Assembly: GCF_037198285.1 (NCBI RefSeq)
Contig: NZ_CP147243.1
Coordinates: 2,162,422 to 2,226,421, forward strand
Source: Haladaptatus sp. DJG-WS-42
GTDB taxonomy: Archaea > Halobacteriota > Halobacteria > Halobacteriales > Halococcaceae
Direction: 5' to 3'
DNA: 64,000 nt
This document shows positions 50,776-60,300 of this stretch, piece after piece. The notes beneath the pieces are model-generated. The model did not search any database. It was not told where the DNA came from and saw only the letters and a program-made list of their open reading frames with translations. Each line of letters starts with the position of its first letter. Position 1 is the stretch's first letter. The position numbers and the translations under genes were made by a program.

Positions 50776-51188
50776 CGCGCCAGCATCACGACAGCGAGGA
50801 CGCCGAAGCCGACGCCAGCGATGTCAGTCAGATCCATCGAATCTCCGAGAACCAGCACGCCGAGCAACGCGGCGACGACGAAGTAGAGCGCGCTCACGGT
50901 GGTTACGATTCCTGTCCGGCCGTAGCTCAGGCCCGCGTAGAAGGCAACGGCGGCGATGCCGGAGAACACGCCAGCGAGGATGGCGAACGTGAGTCCAGAC
51001 CCGCCGACAGAGAGGTCCTTGCCGAGGGCGAGGACGTACCCGAGCGCGATTGCAATGCCGACAAGGTAGGAGACAATCATCGCCACCTCGGGTTCGAGCG
51101 ACTGGGTGGCCATATCTGCAAAAATAGCCCAGATACCCCACGAGACCATGGCGACGAGGGCGAAAATGACGGCAAGGTTGTTGCTCAT
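50772..51188 (-). CDS. Half-size EamA-domain membrane protein
   Basis: 138 residues with four to five membrane helices (LAVIFALVAMVSWGIWAIFADMATQ, VAMIVSYLVGIAIALGYVLAL, LTFAILAGVFSGIAAVAFYAGLSYGRTGIVTTVSALYFVVAALLGVLVLGDSMDLTDIAGVGFGVLAVVML). This is one EamA repeat, so the active transporter would be a homo- or heterodimer like small multidrug resistance proteins. Substrate unknown. The gene is on the same strand as the dsbB and dsbA-like genes, 39 bases after dsbB. Confidence 0.9.
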   Translation of the reverse strand: MSNNLAVIFALVAMVSWGIWAIFADMATQSLEPEVAMIVSYLVGIAIALGYVLALGKDLSVGGSGLTFAILAGVFSGIAAVAFYAGLSYGRTGIVTTVSALYFVVAALLGVLVLGDSMDLTDIAGVGFGVLAVVMLAR

Positions 51189-51227
51189 GACGGCGAAAAC
51201 GAGCGAGGGGGCCGTAGGCGCTTCGAC

Positions 51228-51650
51228 TCAGCGGCGGACCGCGGCCACCGCGACGAGGCCCGTGATGAGGATGAACGCGATGAGCGAGAGGTTCGGGACG
51301 GTGAAGACGGCGACTTTGAACTGGACGCTGGTACAGCCAGTCGCGCCGGGGCCGAAACTGCACCCAGCGGTGAAATCCGGCACCAACTGGATGTAGGAGT
51401 GGTACGCCGCGACGCCGAGTCCAAGCACCGAAAGCGGGAGTACCATCTTGAACGCCTCTACGCGCGATTCGAGCGTCGAAACGCCGAGAATCACGACGAG
51501 CGGGTACATCAGGATGCGCTGATACCAGCACAGTTCACACGGGATGAGCCCGAGGCCGAGGCTCAGATACAGGCTGCCGAGCGTGGCTATCGTGGCGACG
51601 GCTGTCGCCGCGGCGAGCAGGTGTTTCGGCGCGAACTCAGTTGCCGCCAT
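51228..51650 (-). CDS. dsbB: DsbB-type disulfide bond formation protein
   Basis: 140 residues with four helices. LGLIPCELCWYQRILMYPL holds the CxxC of the quinone-reacting first periplasmic-side loop, with the WYQR signature. A second Cys pair in TAGCSFGPGATGCTSVQFK lies in the next loop. Both active pairs are thus present. It re-oxidises its thioredoxin-like partner, passing electrons to membrane quinone. The start is within the dsbA-like gene (14-base overlap), so the pair is translationally coupled. Confidence 0.92.
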   Translation of the reverse strand: MAATEFAPKHLLAAATAVATIATLGSLYLSLGLGLIPCELCWYQRILMYPLVVILGVSTLESRVEAFKMVLPLSVLGLGVAAYHSYIQLVPDFTAGCSFGPGATGCTSVQFKVAVFTVPNLSLIAFILITGLVAVAAVRR

Positions 51651-52377
51651 TGACGAGCGCGTCGAGCGCGTTTCGCGTCTTTTCGGCTTCGAACGGCGAG
51701 TAAACCTGCCCGTCGATGACGAGCGACGGCGTGCCGCTCACACCCGCTTGGCCAGCGGCGTCCGTGGTCGCTTTCACCTCGTCTTCGTACTCGCCGTTTT
51801 CGAGGGCGGATTTGAGTTCGTCAATAGGGCCAACGCCCGCTTCCTCTGCGAGGATGGCGAGGTTTTCAACGGTCGCCCACTGCTCTTTCTCTTCTGGTTG
51901 GTTCGAGAACACGTACTCGTGGTACGGCCAGTAGTGTTCGGGGTCGAGATGCCAAATCGCAAGTCCGGCGCGGCCGGCGCGTGGGGCGTCTTCTCCGAGG
52001 AACGGACTGCCGTCGCTGCCGTAGGACAGCGCTCGGAATTCGAGCGAGAGGTCGCCCGGTTCGACGTAGTCAGTCACAATTTGTGAGAGGCCGAGCGCGC
52101 GCGGGTCGTCGGTCGAAAAAAACTTACAGGCCGGACATTTCCAATTCCCGAAGTAGGTGATTTTCGGGGCGGACGCAGACCCCATCAGCGCGTAGGTGTG
52201 GTCACCCGGGTTTTCGGGGAGCGGGGCATTTGCAGCGGGTTTGTCGAGGGCAGCGTCGCTGCGGCCGTCTTCGAGCTGGTAGCTGTCACCACCGCCGCCG
52301 CCGCCGAGACACCCGGCGAGGGCTGCGGTTCCGAATGCGCCACCAGCTACGAGGAGTTGTCGTCGCGTGAGGGACAT
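51637..52377 (-). CDS. DsbA-like thioredoxin-fold lipoprotein with Tat signal
   Basis: 246 residues. The N-terminus, MSLTRRQLLVAGGAFGTAALAGCLGGGGGG, has a twin-arginine motif followed by a lipobox (LAGC), so it is exported folded by Tat and anchored by a lipid. The thioredoxin domain carries TYFGNWKCPACKFF (CxxC), a long helical insertion, and the cis-Pro in SGTPSLVIDG. It acts as a disulfide oxidase outside the cell, with the dsbB-type gene next to it as its re-oxidant. Only two cysteines besides the lipobox exist. Confidence 0.92.
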   Translation of the reverse strand: MSLTRRQLLVAGGAFGTAALAGCLGGGGGGDSYQLEDGRSDAALDKPAANAPLPENPGDHTYALMGSASAPKITYFGNWKCPACKFFSTDDPRALGLSQIVTDYVEPGDLSLEFRALSYGSDGSPFLGEDAPRAGRAGLAIWHLDPEHYWPYHEYVFSNQPEEKEQWATVENLAILAEEAGVGPIDELKSALENGEYEDEVKATTDAAGQAGVSGTPSLVIDGQVYSPFEAEKTRNALDALVNGGN

Positions 52378-52462
52378 TTGTTCGTGCTCGCCTCTACGTA
52401 CCCGAGCACGTAACGGCTTCGGCTAACCAGAGACCTTTGATAACACGCGACAAGCAAGGAGT

Positions 52463-52906
52463 ATGACGCTGCGCTATTTCGAAGACTTGGCCGTCGGTGA
52501 AGTCACAGCGGTTGGCCCCGTCTCGCTCACGGAGGCGGATATTATCGCGTTTGCAGAGCAGTACGACCCACAGTCGTTTCACACAGACCCAGACGCCGCC
52601 GCAGACGGTCCGTTCTCCGGCCTCGTTGCAAGCGGCTGGCACACCTGCGCGGTGACATTCCGACCCATCGTGGATGAGCTGTTTTCGCAGTTGGCGTTTG
52701 CCGGTGGCTGGGGGATAGACGAACTGCGGTGGCGAAAACCCGTACGACCCGGCGACGAGTTACGGGTTTCGGTGGAATTGGTCGCAAAACAGCCGCGAGA
52801 CGAGGGGCGTGGTGACGTAGACTACGACGTGGTCGTGAGAAATCAGCGCGAAGAAGTAGTGGTCACGTACCGCGACCACGTGATTGTCGAACGGCGTGTT
52901 GATTAG
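52463..52906 (+). CDS. MaoC-like hot-dog fold dehydratase
   Basis: 147 residues. The hydratase motif DIIAFAEQYDPQSFHTDPDAA provides the Asp and His (D-x4-H) of the R-specific enoyl hydratase group, and GLVASGWHTCAVTFRPIVDELF and WRKPVRPGDELRVSVELVAKQ are further family marks. It hydrates or dehydrates a CoA-bound acyl chain; the physiological substrate is not clear. The gene is 85 bases from the dsbA-like start, divergent, and shares TTAG stops with the convergent aCPSF1 gene. Confidence 0.9.
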   Translation: MTLRYFEDLAVGEVTAVGPVSLTEADIIAFAEQYDPQSFHTDPDAAADGPFSGLVASGWHTCAVTFRPIVDELFSQLAFAGGWGIDELRWRKPVRPGDELRVSVELVAKQPRDEGRGDVDYDVVVRNQREEVVVTYRDHVIVERRVD

Positions 52907-54816
52907 AGGAAGCGGAACGTTTCGAGGTTTTTCGGCGCGAAGGTGCGCATGTTGAACTCGTGGTAGAGCGCAGACGAGAGGTCTTGGGTCGAAGATTCGT
53001 CACCGTGGACACAGAGCACTTTCTCTGGGCGCGGGTTCATCGTGCGCACGAAGTCCATCAGCCCCTTGCGGTCTGCGTGGCCGGAGAACCCGTCCACGGT
53101 TTCGACGCTCATGTTGAGTTTGAGCGTGTTCGAGCGGCCGTTGCCGTCGTTGATTGGGATTTCGTCCCAGCCGTTCTGGATGCGGCGGCCCATCGTCCCC
53201 TGTGCCTGATAGCCGACGAAGACGAGCGTCGTGCGGTCGTCGCCGCCGAGATGTTCGAGCCAGGACATGATCGGACCGCCCGTGACCATCCCGGAGGTCG
53301 AGAGGATGATGGCGGGACCGCCGTCGGTGACGTCCTGGCGTTCTTCTTCGCCGCCGTCGATGTGGTTGAACTCGGGGGCGAGGAACGGGTTTTCGTCCTC
53401 GTGGAAGATGCGGTCACGCAGGTCGTCGCGGAGATACTCTGGGTAGGTCGTGTGAATCGCGGTTGCCTCCCAAATCATCCCGTCTAAGTGGACGGGCATC
53501 TTCGGAATCTTGCCCTTGCGCATGGCTTCTTCCAGCACGAGCATGATTTCCTGTGAGCGACCGACCGCGAACGCCGGAATCAGGATTTTGCCGCCCTTCT
53601 CGTGGGTCTCGTTGATGATTTCGATGAGACGCGCTTCTGAGTCCGCTTGGTCGGTCTGGTAGTCGTTGCGACCACCGTAGGTGGACTCCATGACGAGCGT
53701 TTCGACGCGCGGGAACTCGTTTACTGCGCCGTTGAACAGGCGCGTGTCCTTGTAGTGAATGTCACCGGAGAACGCCACGTTGTAGAGGCCGTCGCCGATG
53801 TGGAAGTGGGCGATGGCGCTTCCGAGAATGTGCCCGGAGTTGTGGAGCGTGAGTTTGATGTCCGGCGCGATGTCCGTCACGTCGCCGAATTCGAGCGGGA
53901 TGGTGTGCTTGATCGTCTCGCGAACCATCTCGGACTCGTACGGCGGCGTGCGACCTTCTTTCGCGGCCACGTCCAAGTAGTCGAGCTGGAGCAGGCCCAT
54001 CAGGTCACGGGTTGGCTCCGTCGTGTAGACGGGACCGTCGTAGCCGTATTTGAACAGGAGGGGCAGCAGCGCGGAGTGGTCGAGGTGGGCGTGGGTCAGG
54101 ACGACCGCGTCAATCGAGTTGAGCGGCGTGACTTCGGGGACGTGGAGGTACGGCACTTCGTCTTCTGCGCCCGGTTTGTCACCACAGTCCACGAGAATGC
54201 GCGTTTCTGGGGTCGAGAGCAGGAAGCTTGCGCGGCCGACTTCGCGACAGCACCCAAGCGTCGTGATGCGAACCCAGTCTTCTTTGGACATCTCGCGACG
54301 GTGAATCTGGCGGCCGATTCGCTCTAAGATGTCGCGGCGCTCTTCGCGTTCCTGTTTCAGGAAATTGCGCACGTTCGAGACCGTCGAGGACTCGATTGGT
54401 GGGGTGCGAACGACTTCCGGCGTCCAGCCCACTTTCTGCGTAATCTCACGCAGCGTCGAGCCGTGACGGCCGATGACCATGCCCGGTTTCGCCGCTTCGA
54501 TGACGACTTCGCCCGTGTCGATGTGGAAGTCTAGGTCGGTGACGCCCGCCTCTTCGGGGATGACGTTCATGACCTGTTCGCGCGCCTTCTCTGGCGGGGT
54601 CAGTACGTCGGGGTCGGGGCGCACCGTGATGCGTTTTCTGAGCTTGCTTGCGAGGGTGCGAATGAGGTCGCCGTTCTGGGCGAACTCCTTCGGGTCGCGA
54701 GTGTAAATGACGAGTTCCGGCCCTTCGTATTTGACGTCGGAGACGGTGATGTTACTCGGCAGTTCGCTCGTAATCGTTTCTTTCAAATCCTCAAGTTGCC
54801 GTTCTACAGTACTCAT
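52903..54816 (-). CDS. aCPSF1/FttA, archaeal beta-CASP ribonuclease and termination factor
   Basis: 637 residues. Two KH-type regions at the N-terminus (residues about 1-150, with GMVIGRHGSTLREITQKVGW) are followed by a metallo-beta-lactamase domain, motif VLTHAHLDHSALLPLLFKYG, later SGHILGSAIAHFHIGD and AFSGDIHY, and the beta-CASP part ending in GFSGHADRKGLMDFV and VLCVHGDESS. All metal ligands are present. In archaea this factor cleaves nascent RNA and terminates transcription at U-rich sites. The 326-base region before the start separates it from the divergent gene. Confidence 0.95.
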   Translation of the reverse strand: MSTVERQLEDLKETITSELPSNITVSDVKYEGPELVIYTRDPKEFAQNGDLIRTLASKLRKRITVRPDPDVLTPPEKAREQVMNVIPEEAGVTDLDFHIDTGEVVIEAAKPGMVIGRHGSTLREITQKVGWTPEVVRTPPIESSTVSNVRNFLKQEREERRDILERIGRQIHRREMSKEDWVRITTLGCCREVGRASFLLSTPETRILVDCGDKPGAEDEVPYLHVPEVTPLNSIDAVVLTHAHLDHSALLPLLFKYGYDGPVYTTEPTRDLMGLLQLDYLDVAAKEGRTPPYESEMVRETIKHTIPLEFGDVTDIAPDIKLTLHNSGHILGSAIAHFHIGDGLYNVAFSGDIHYKDTRLFNGAVNEFPRVETLVMESTYGGRNDYQTDQADSEARLIEIINETHEKGGKILIPAFAVGRSQEIMLVLEEAMRKGKIPKMPVHLDGMIWEATAIHTTYPEYLRDDLRDRIFHEDENPFLAPEFNHIDGGEEERQDVTDGGPAIILSTSGMVTGGPIMSWLEHLGGDDRTTLVFVGYQAQGTMGRRIQNGWDEIPINDGNGRSNTLKLNMSVETVDGFSGHADRKGLMDFVRTMNPRPEKVLCVHGDESSTQDLSSALYHEFNMRTFAPKNLETFRFL

Positions 54817-55142
54817 AGGTTAAAATTGGCTGCAATTTGTGTGGGGGGTTTTCCATCTACCCACTGCACGGGGACACGCCGACGGCGAGTGCCATGGATA
54901 CCGGTCGCTCACTGTGTCACCTCGCCGCTGACGTGACCCAGAGTGGCATTCTCAGTACGTAAACTGTGTAGCATAACAGGTACTGTGTAGGTCGTATCCG
55001 CTACCGAACCGAGCAGTGCTCTCCGAACCTGATATCGGAGATTGCGGGAAGAGTCCGGAAAACCCGCACGTAATTCTCGGTAACACTTCTTAGTTATAAA
55101 AGCCTTCGCAAAATTGTAGCTATCTCCCGTCTATCTTCTGCT
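54817..55142. other. 326-base divergent regulatory region
   Basis: Between the aCPSF1 start (minus strand) and the gene at 55143 (plus strand). It contains a 9-bp direct repeat ACTGTGTAG (54963-54971 and 54982-54990), an inverted repeat CTCCGA-N8-TCGGAG (55021-55040), and an AT-rich TATA-like TTATAAAA near 55095 that could drive the plus-strand gene with a leader of about 20 bases. No protein-coding stretch or tRNA is visible. Confidence 0.6.
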
Positions 55143-55622
55143 ATGCGACTCACTCCTGGGGCAGTGCGCGACGAACGCGACTGGGTACAACAACGCGCAG
55201 CTACCATCGTCCCGCTCATAAACCGCGTCAGAGCAGACTTAGGCGAACAGTTTGCCGTCCACGTCGAACCAATCACCGAACCCGAATACCACGAGGCAGT
55301 CACAGCGGTGTTCGCAGACGGCGACCTCGCGGTGAACGTCGCGGCCATCATCGCCATCCTCCGCGACCTTGACTGTGAGGGCGACTACCCGGGTTTCGTC
55401 GTGGACGAACTGCTCGGGCGCGAGCTCGCAGGGATGCTTGCGGGCAACCAACCGCTGCACCTCCTCGGGCAGGCCACGTTCCACTACGCGGACGTGCACA
55501 CGCACACGGCAGGCGTCGCGGGCGCGGACGACTTAGACGCCGCACTCGCCGCGGGCTTCCAGACGCGCCTGCCGGGGTGGCCGTGGACCGACGGCGAAAG
55601 CCCGTTTTCCGTGACCGACTGA
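55143..55622 (+). CDS. Conserved-looking protein of unknown function
   Basis: 159 residues, MRLTPGAVRDERDWVQQRAATIVPLINRVRADLGEQFAVHVEPITEPEYHEAVTAVFADGDLAVNVAAIIAILRDLDCEGDYPGFVVDELLGRELAGMLAGNQPLHLLGQATFHYADVHTHTAG. It is acidic and soluble with no Cys pairs beyond one residue; a HYADVHTHT His cluster in the C-terminal half is notable and could bind metal, but I cannot place the protein in a family. It is well behaved in composition (typical haloarchaeal), preceded by a TATA-like element, and precedes proS on the same strand. Confidence 0.75.
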   Translation: MRLTPGAVRDERDWVQQRAATIVPLINRVRADLGEQFAVHVEPITEPEYHEAVTAVFADGDLAVNVAAIIAILRDLDCEGDYPGFVVDELLGRELAGMLAGNQPLHLLGQATFHYADVHTHTAGVAGADDLDAALAAGFQTRLPGWPWTDGESPFSVTD

Positions 55623-55689
55623 CAGGGCCGTCGTCGGCCATATCGCAACAACACCGGGTTTAATAGCGGCCTCCGTCACTGCTCTATCA

Positions 55690-57147
55690 ATGAGCGGAGA
55701 GCAGGAACTCGGTGTCACAGAAAGCAAGGAGCACAACCCCGGCGACTGGTACGCCGAGGTCGTTCAGAAGGCGAACCTCGCGGACTACGCGCCGATGGGC
55801 GGATTCATCGTCACGAAGCCCCGCGGCTACGCCCTCTGGGAAGGTATTCAGGACAACTTAGACGCCTGGTTCAAAGAGACCGGCGCACAGAATGCATATT
55901 TCCCGCTCTTTATCCCCGAGAGCTACCTCGAACGCGAGAAGGACATCGTCGAAGGCTTCGACCCGGAAGTCGCGTGGGTCACCCACGGCGGCCACAACGA
56001 ACTCGAAGAACGCCTCGCCGTGCGGCCAACCAGTGAGTCCATCATCGCGCCGTACATGGCAAAGTGGGTCCGCAGCCACCGTGACCTCCCGCTTCGCCTG
56101 AACCAGTGGTGTTCGGTCGTCCGCTGGGAAGCGACGGACACGAAGCCGTTCTTCCGCACCAAGGAGTTCCTCTGGCAGGAAGGCCACACCGCCCACGAGA
56201 GCGAAGACGAAGCGTGGGACGAGACGATGACGCGCCTCGACCAGTACGAGCGTCTTTACACCGACGTGCTTGCCATTCCCGTCCTCAAGGGCCGGAAACC
56301 GGACCACGACAAGTTCCCAGGTGCGCACACCACCACGACGACCGAGGCGCTCATGCCCGACGGCAAGTCGGTGCAGGGTGCGACGAGCCACTACCTCGGC
56401 CAGAGCTTCGCCGAAGCATTCGACCTCACCTACACCGACGAAGACGAAGTCGAGCAGGTCGCCCACACCACGTCGTGGGGGCTGTCGTGGCGCGCACTCG
56501 GCGCGCTCATCATGACGCACTCAGACGACCAGGGGCTCATCGTCCCGCCGACCATCGCCCAAGAGCAGGTCGTCATCGTCCCCATCTGGAACGAGGACAA
56601 CCGCGAGGAAGTGCTCGACTATGCACAGGCCATCGCCGACGAACTCGACGCGGGCGACATTCGTGTCGAACTCGACGACCGCGACGAGCGCAATCCCGGC
56701 TTCAAGTACAACGAGTGGGAACTGAAGGGCGTGCCACTGCGCATCGAAGTCGGCGGCTACGAGGTCGCAGACGAGGAAGTCACGCTGGTCCACCGTCCCG
56801 ACGGCGAGAACGTCACCGAGGACAACGACGACGACCTCGTCGAAACCATCGAAGAACACCTCGACATCATCTACGACAAGCTCTACGCCACTGCAGAAGC
56901 GAACCTGCACGAAAACATCCGCGAGGCGGAAAACCGCAACGAAATCCTCGGCACGATTGGTCAGCACGGCGGCTACGTGAAGACCGCGTGGTGTGGCAAC
57001 GAGTCGTGTGAGACGGAAATTAAGGATACCATCTCTGCGGAAATCGTCATGGTTCCTCTCGACCGGGACGAAGAACCAATCGGTGACACCTGCGCTATCT
57101 GTGGTGAAGCCGCCCACGAGACGGCATATTTCGCCAAATCGTACTGA
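55690..57147 (+). CDS. proS: Prolyl-tRNA synthetase
   Basis: 485 residues, a class II synthetase. Motifs: AVRPTSESIIAPYMAKWVRSHRDLPLRLNQWCSVVRWE, TKPFFRTKEFLWQEGHTAH, and TTSWGLSWRALGALIMTHSDDQGL for the class II core. An anticodon-binding part (VVIVPIWNEDNREEVLDYAQAIADEL) and the C-terminal zinc-binding-like domain with a terminal Tyr (AYFAKSY) are as in archaeal/eukaryotic-type ProRS. It charges tRNA-Pro. The T-run TTTTTT 30 bases after the stop (57177-57182) probably terminates the transcript. Confidence 0.96.
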   Translation: MSGEQELGVTESKEHNPGDWYAEVVQKANLADYAPMGGFIVTKPRGYALWEGIQDNLDAWFKETGAQNAYFPLFIPESYLEREKDIVEGFDPEVAWVTHGGHNELEERLAVRPTSESIIAPYMAKWVRSHRDLPLRLNQWCSVVRWEATDTKPFFRTKEFLWQEGHTAHESEDEAWDETMTRLDQYERLYTDVLAIPVLKGRKPDHDKFPGAHTTTTTEALMPDGKSVQGATSHYLGQSFAEAFDLTYTDEDEVEQVAHTTSWGLSWRALGALIMTHSDDQGLIVPPTIAQEQVVIVPIWNEDNREEVLDYAQAIADELDAGDIRVELDDRDERNPGFKYNEWELKGVPLRIEVGGYEVADEEVTLVHRPDGENVTEDNDDDLVETIEEHLDIIYDKLYATAEANLHENIREAENRNEILGTIGQHGGYVKTAWCGNESCETEIKDTISAEIVMVPLDRDEEPIGDTCAICGEAAHETAYFAKSY

Positions 57148-57176
57148 TTTGCGGCGATTTTCGGGACGTTTTCAGC

Positions 57177-57182
57177 TTTTTT
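57177..57182 (+). terminator. T-run after proS
   Basis: Six consecutive T, 30 bases after the proS stop codon, fit an archaeal U-tract terminator; there is no stable hairpin before it. Confidence 0.45.
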
Positions 57183-57285
57183 CGCCTCGCACGCGACGCC
57201 TGCCCATGAGGAATTAGAACAATATAGTGGCATATATATCCAATTAAGTGAGTTAAACAGTCCCTTAGTCCTTGAGGGGTAACCT

Positions 57286-57292
57286 CTTATTG
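57286..57292 (+). promoter_or_regulatory. TATA element of the glutamate synthase gene
   Basis: CTTATTG is centred 26 bases before the ATG at 57314, which marks that codon as the start of a leaderless mRNA. The sequence further upstream (57200-57260) is very AT-rich, with TATATAT elements, and may hold regulatory sites. Confidence 0.55.
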
Positions 57293-57313
57293 TCGAATGC
57301 ACACGGATGGCAC

Positions 57314-60300
57314 ATGGCTAACCTCTCACCTGACAGCCGTGAGTCCCCACTGGTACGGGGCCTTGCGGACCCGACCGACGCCCGGGCAAACTGTGGCGTC
57401 GGCGTCGTTATGGACTTAGACGGCGGCGTAGACCATTCCGTCGTCGCAGATGGGGTCGAACTGCTCGTAAACTTAGAACATCGCGGCACCACCGGCGCAG
57501 AGGAGAACACGGGCGATGGCGCTGGCATCATGCTGCAGATTCCACACGACTTTTTTTCCGACGAGGTTGACGCACCTCTCGGCAACCCACGCACCTACGC
57601 CGTCGGCTCGCTCTTTTTGCCACAGGATGCTGACGCCCGCGACGCCGTCAAAGCCGTCGTCGAAGAGACCCTCGCAGACCAACGGTTGGACGTGCTCGCG
57701 TGGCGCGACGTACCCACCGATAACGCAGCTCTCGGCGCAACCGCGCTCGAAGCCGAGCCACACGTCGCTCACGTGTTCGTCAAACCATCTGCAGACATCT
57801 CAGACGACGCCTTCGACCGCCGCCTCTATGTCTCTCACCGCGCGGTCGAAAAAGCCGTTGCTGCCGCCGACATCGAGGGGAGCGACCGCTTCTATCTCTG
57901 CTCGCTCGACCGCAAAACGCTCGTCTACAAAGGGTTGTTAAAAGCAGACCAGCTCGCTGGCTACTTCCCCGACTTGGCAGACGACCGCGTCGCCTCTAAC
58001 TTCGCGCTCGTCCACGCCCGCTTCTCGACGAACACGCTCGGTGCGTGGCACCTCGCCCACCCGTACCGCCGGATGATTCACAACGGCGAAATCAACACCA
58101 TCCGCGGGAACATCAACTGGATGCGCGCCCGGGAGACCGACCTAGAAAGCGACGTACTCGACGCCGACCTCGACACGATTCGCCCCATCATCGCAGACGA
58201 GAATCAGAGCGACACGGCGTCCGTTGACAACGTTCTCGACCTCCTGCTCGCAGAGGGCCGCGAACTCCCCCACGCTCTTCGGATGCTCATCCCCGAGGCG
58301 TGGCGCAAGGTGGACATCGACGACGACCGCCGCGACTGGTACGACTTCCACGCTTCGCTCGTCGAACCGTGGGACGGTCCCGCGCTCGTCGCCGCGACCG
58401 ACGGCGACCGCGTCGGCGCCGTCCTCGACCGCAACGGCCTGCGTCCGTGTCGCTACGACATCACGGGCGACAACCGCCTCATCATGGCTTCCGAGGTCGG
58501 CGCGCTCGAAACCGACCCATCGAACATCAAAGAGCGCGGCCGTCTCCAGCCCGGCCAGTTGTTCCTCGCAGACCCCGAGGAGGGCCGCGTCGTCCCGGAC
58601 GACGAGGTGTTCGCAGACCTCATCGACCCAAAATACGGCCAGTGGGTCGCAGACCAGCAGGTTCGACTCGCAGACCTCAAACTCGGCGCTCCGGACGCAG
58701 CCACCACGGACGGACTCCGGAACAAGCAGGCGATGTTCGGCTACACGTACGACGAACTCGACAACCTGCTCGAACCGATGGCGAGCAAGGGGAAAGACCC
58801 CGTCGGCTCGATGGGCGACGACACGCCGCTGTCGGTGCTTTCTGACTACAATCGCCCGCTGTTTAGCTACTTCAAGCAACTGTTCGCCCAAGTGACGAAC
58901 CCGCCGCTCGACTACATCCGCGAAGAACTGGTCACGTCGCTCGAATCGCGCATTGGCCACCAGCGCAACCTGCTCGCTGAGTCGCCAGAACACGCAAAGC
59001 AACTCGTCTGTGACTCGCCCATCCTCAAAGACGAGCACCTCGCGGCCATCCGCGACCTCAACACGCTGTCGGTGAAGACGATCGACGCCACTTACGACCC
59101 GGACACCGGCCTCGAAGCGGGGCTCGAAGCCGTCCGCGAGGCGGCCACCGACGCGGCCGCAGCACACGACATCGTCGTCCTCTCTGACAAAGCCGCAGAC
59201 GAAACGCGCGTCCCGATTCCAAGCCTCTTGCTCACCTCGGGCGTCCACCACCACCTCGTGCGCAACGGGCTTCGCAACCACTGTGGCCTCGTCATCGAAT
59301 CCGGTGACCCCCGCGAGGTACACCACATGGCGACGCTCGTCGGCTACGGCGCCGACGCCATCAACCCGTACCTCGCCTTCGAAACCATCGCAGACGTCGT
59401 CGCCGGCCCTGACGGCGCAGACCCTGTCGCAGCCATCGACGCCTACATCGGCGCGCTCGAAGACGGCCTGCTCAAAATCATGGCGAAGATGGGCATCTCG
59501 ACGGTCGAAAGCTACCAAGGCGCCCAAATCTTCGAAGCCGTTGGCCTCGATTCCGGCTTCGTCGCCGAGTACTTCGAGGGCACCGAAAACCGCACCGAGG
59601 GCATCGGCATCGAGGAAATCGAAGCCGACCTGCTCGACCGTCATTCGACGGCGTTCACCGAGGAAGCCGACATGAAGCGCGTCGGCGAGTACGAACACCG
59701 CTCGACCGGGATTCACCACGGCTGGAACCCACAGTCCGTCGGCACGCTCCAGCAATCCGTACGCAGCGGCGACTATTCGCGCTACAAGGAGTTCGCGGCG
59801 ATGATGAACGACCAGAACGAGCAACTCCAGACGCTTCGGGGCCTGCTCGAATTCGACGACAGCCGCGAGTCGATTCCACTCGAGGAGGTCGAATCCATCG
59901 AGTCCATCGTCAAACGCTTCTCGACGGCCGCAATGAGTCTCGGGTCGCTCTCGCCGGAAGCCCACGAGAACAACTCGATTGCGATGAACCGCCTCGGCGC
60001 GAAGTCGAACACCGGCGAGGGTGGCGAACCGCCAGAGCGCTTCGACACGGAAAAGGAGTGTAACGTCAAACAGGTCGCATCCGGCCGTTTCGGCGTCACG
60101 AGCCACTACCTCTCCTCTGCCGACGAACTGCAGATTAAGATGGCACAGGGCTCGAAGCCCGGCGAGGGTGGCCACCTGCCCGGTCAGAAGGTAAACGAGA
60201 TGATTGCCCATGTCCGGTATGCGACGCCGGGCGTCGGTCTCATCTCCCCACCTCCACTCCACGACATCTACAGCATCGAGGATTTGAAACAGCTCATCCA

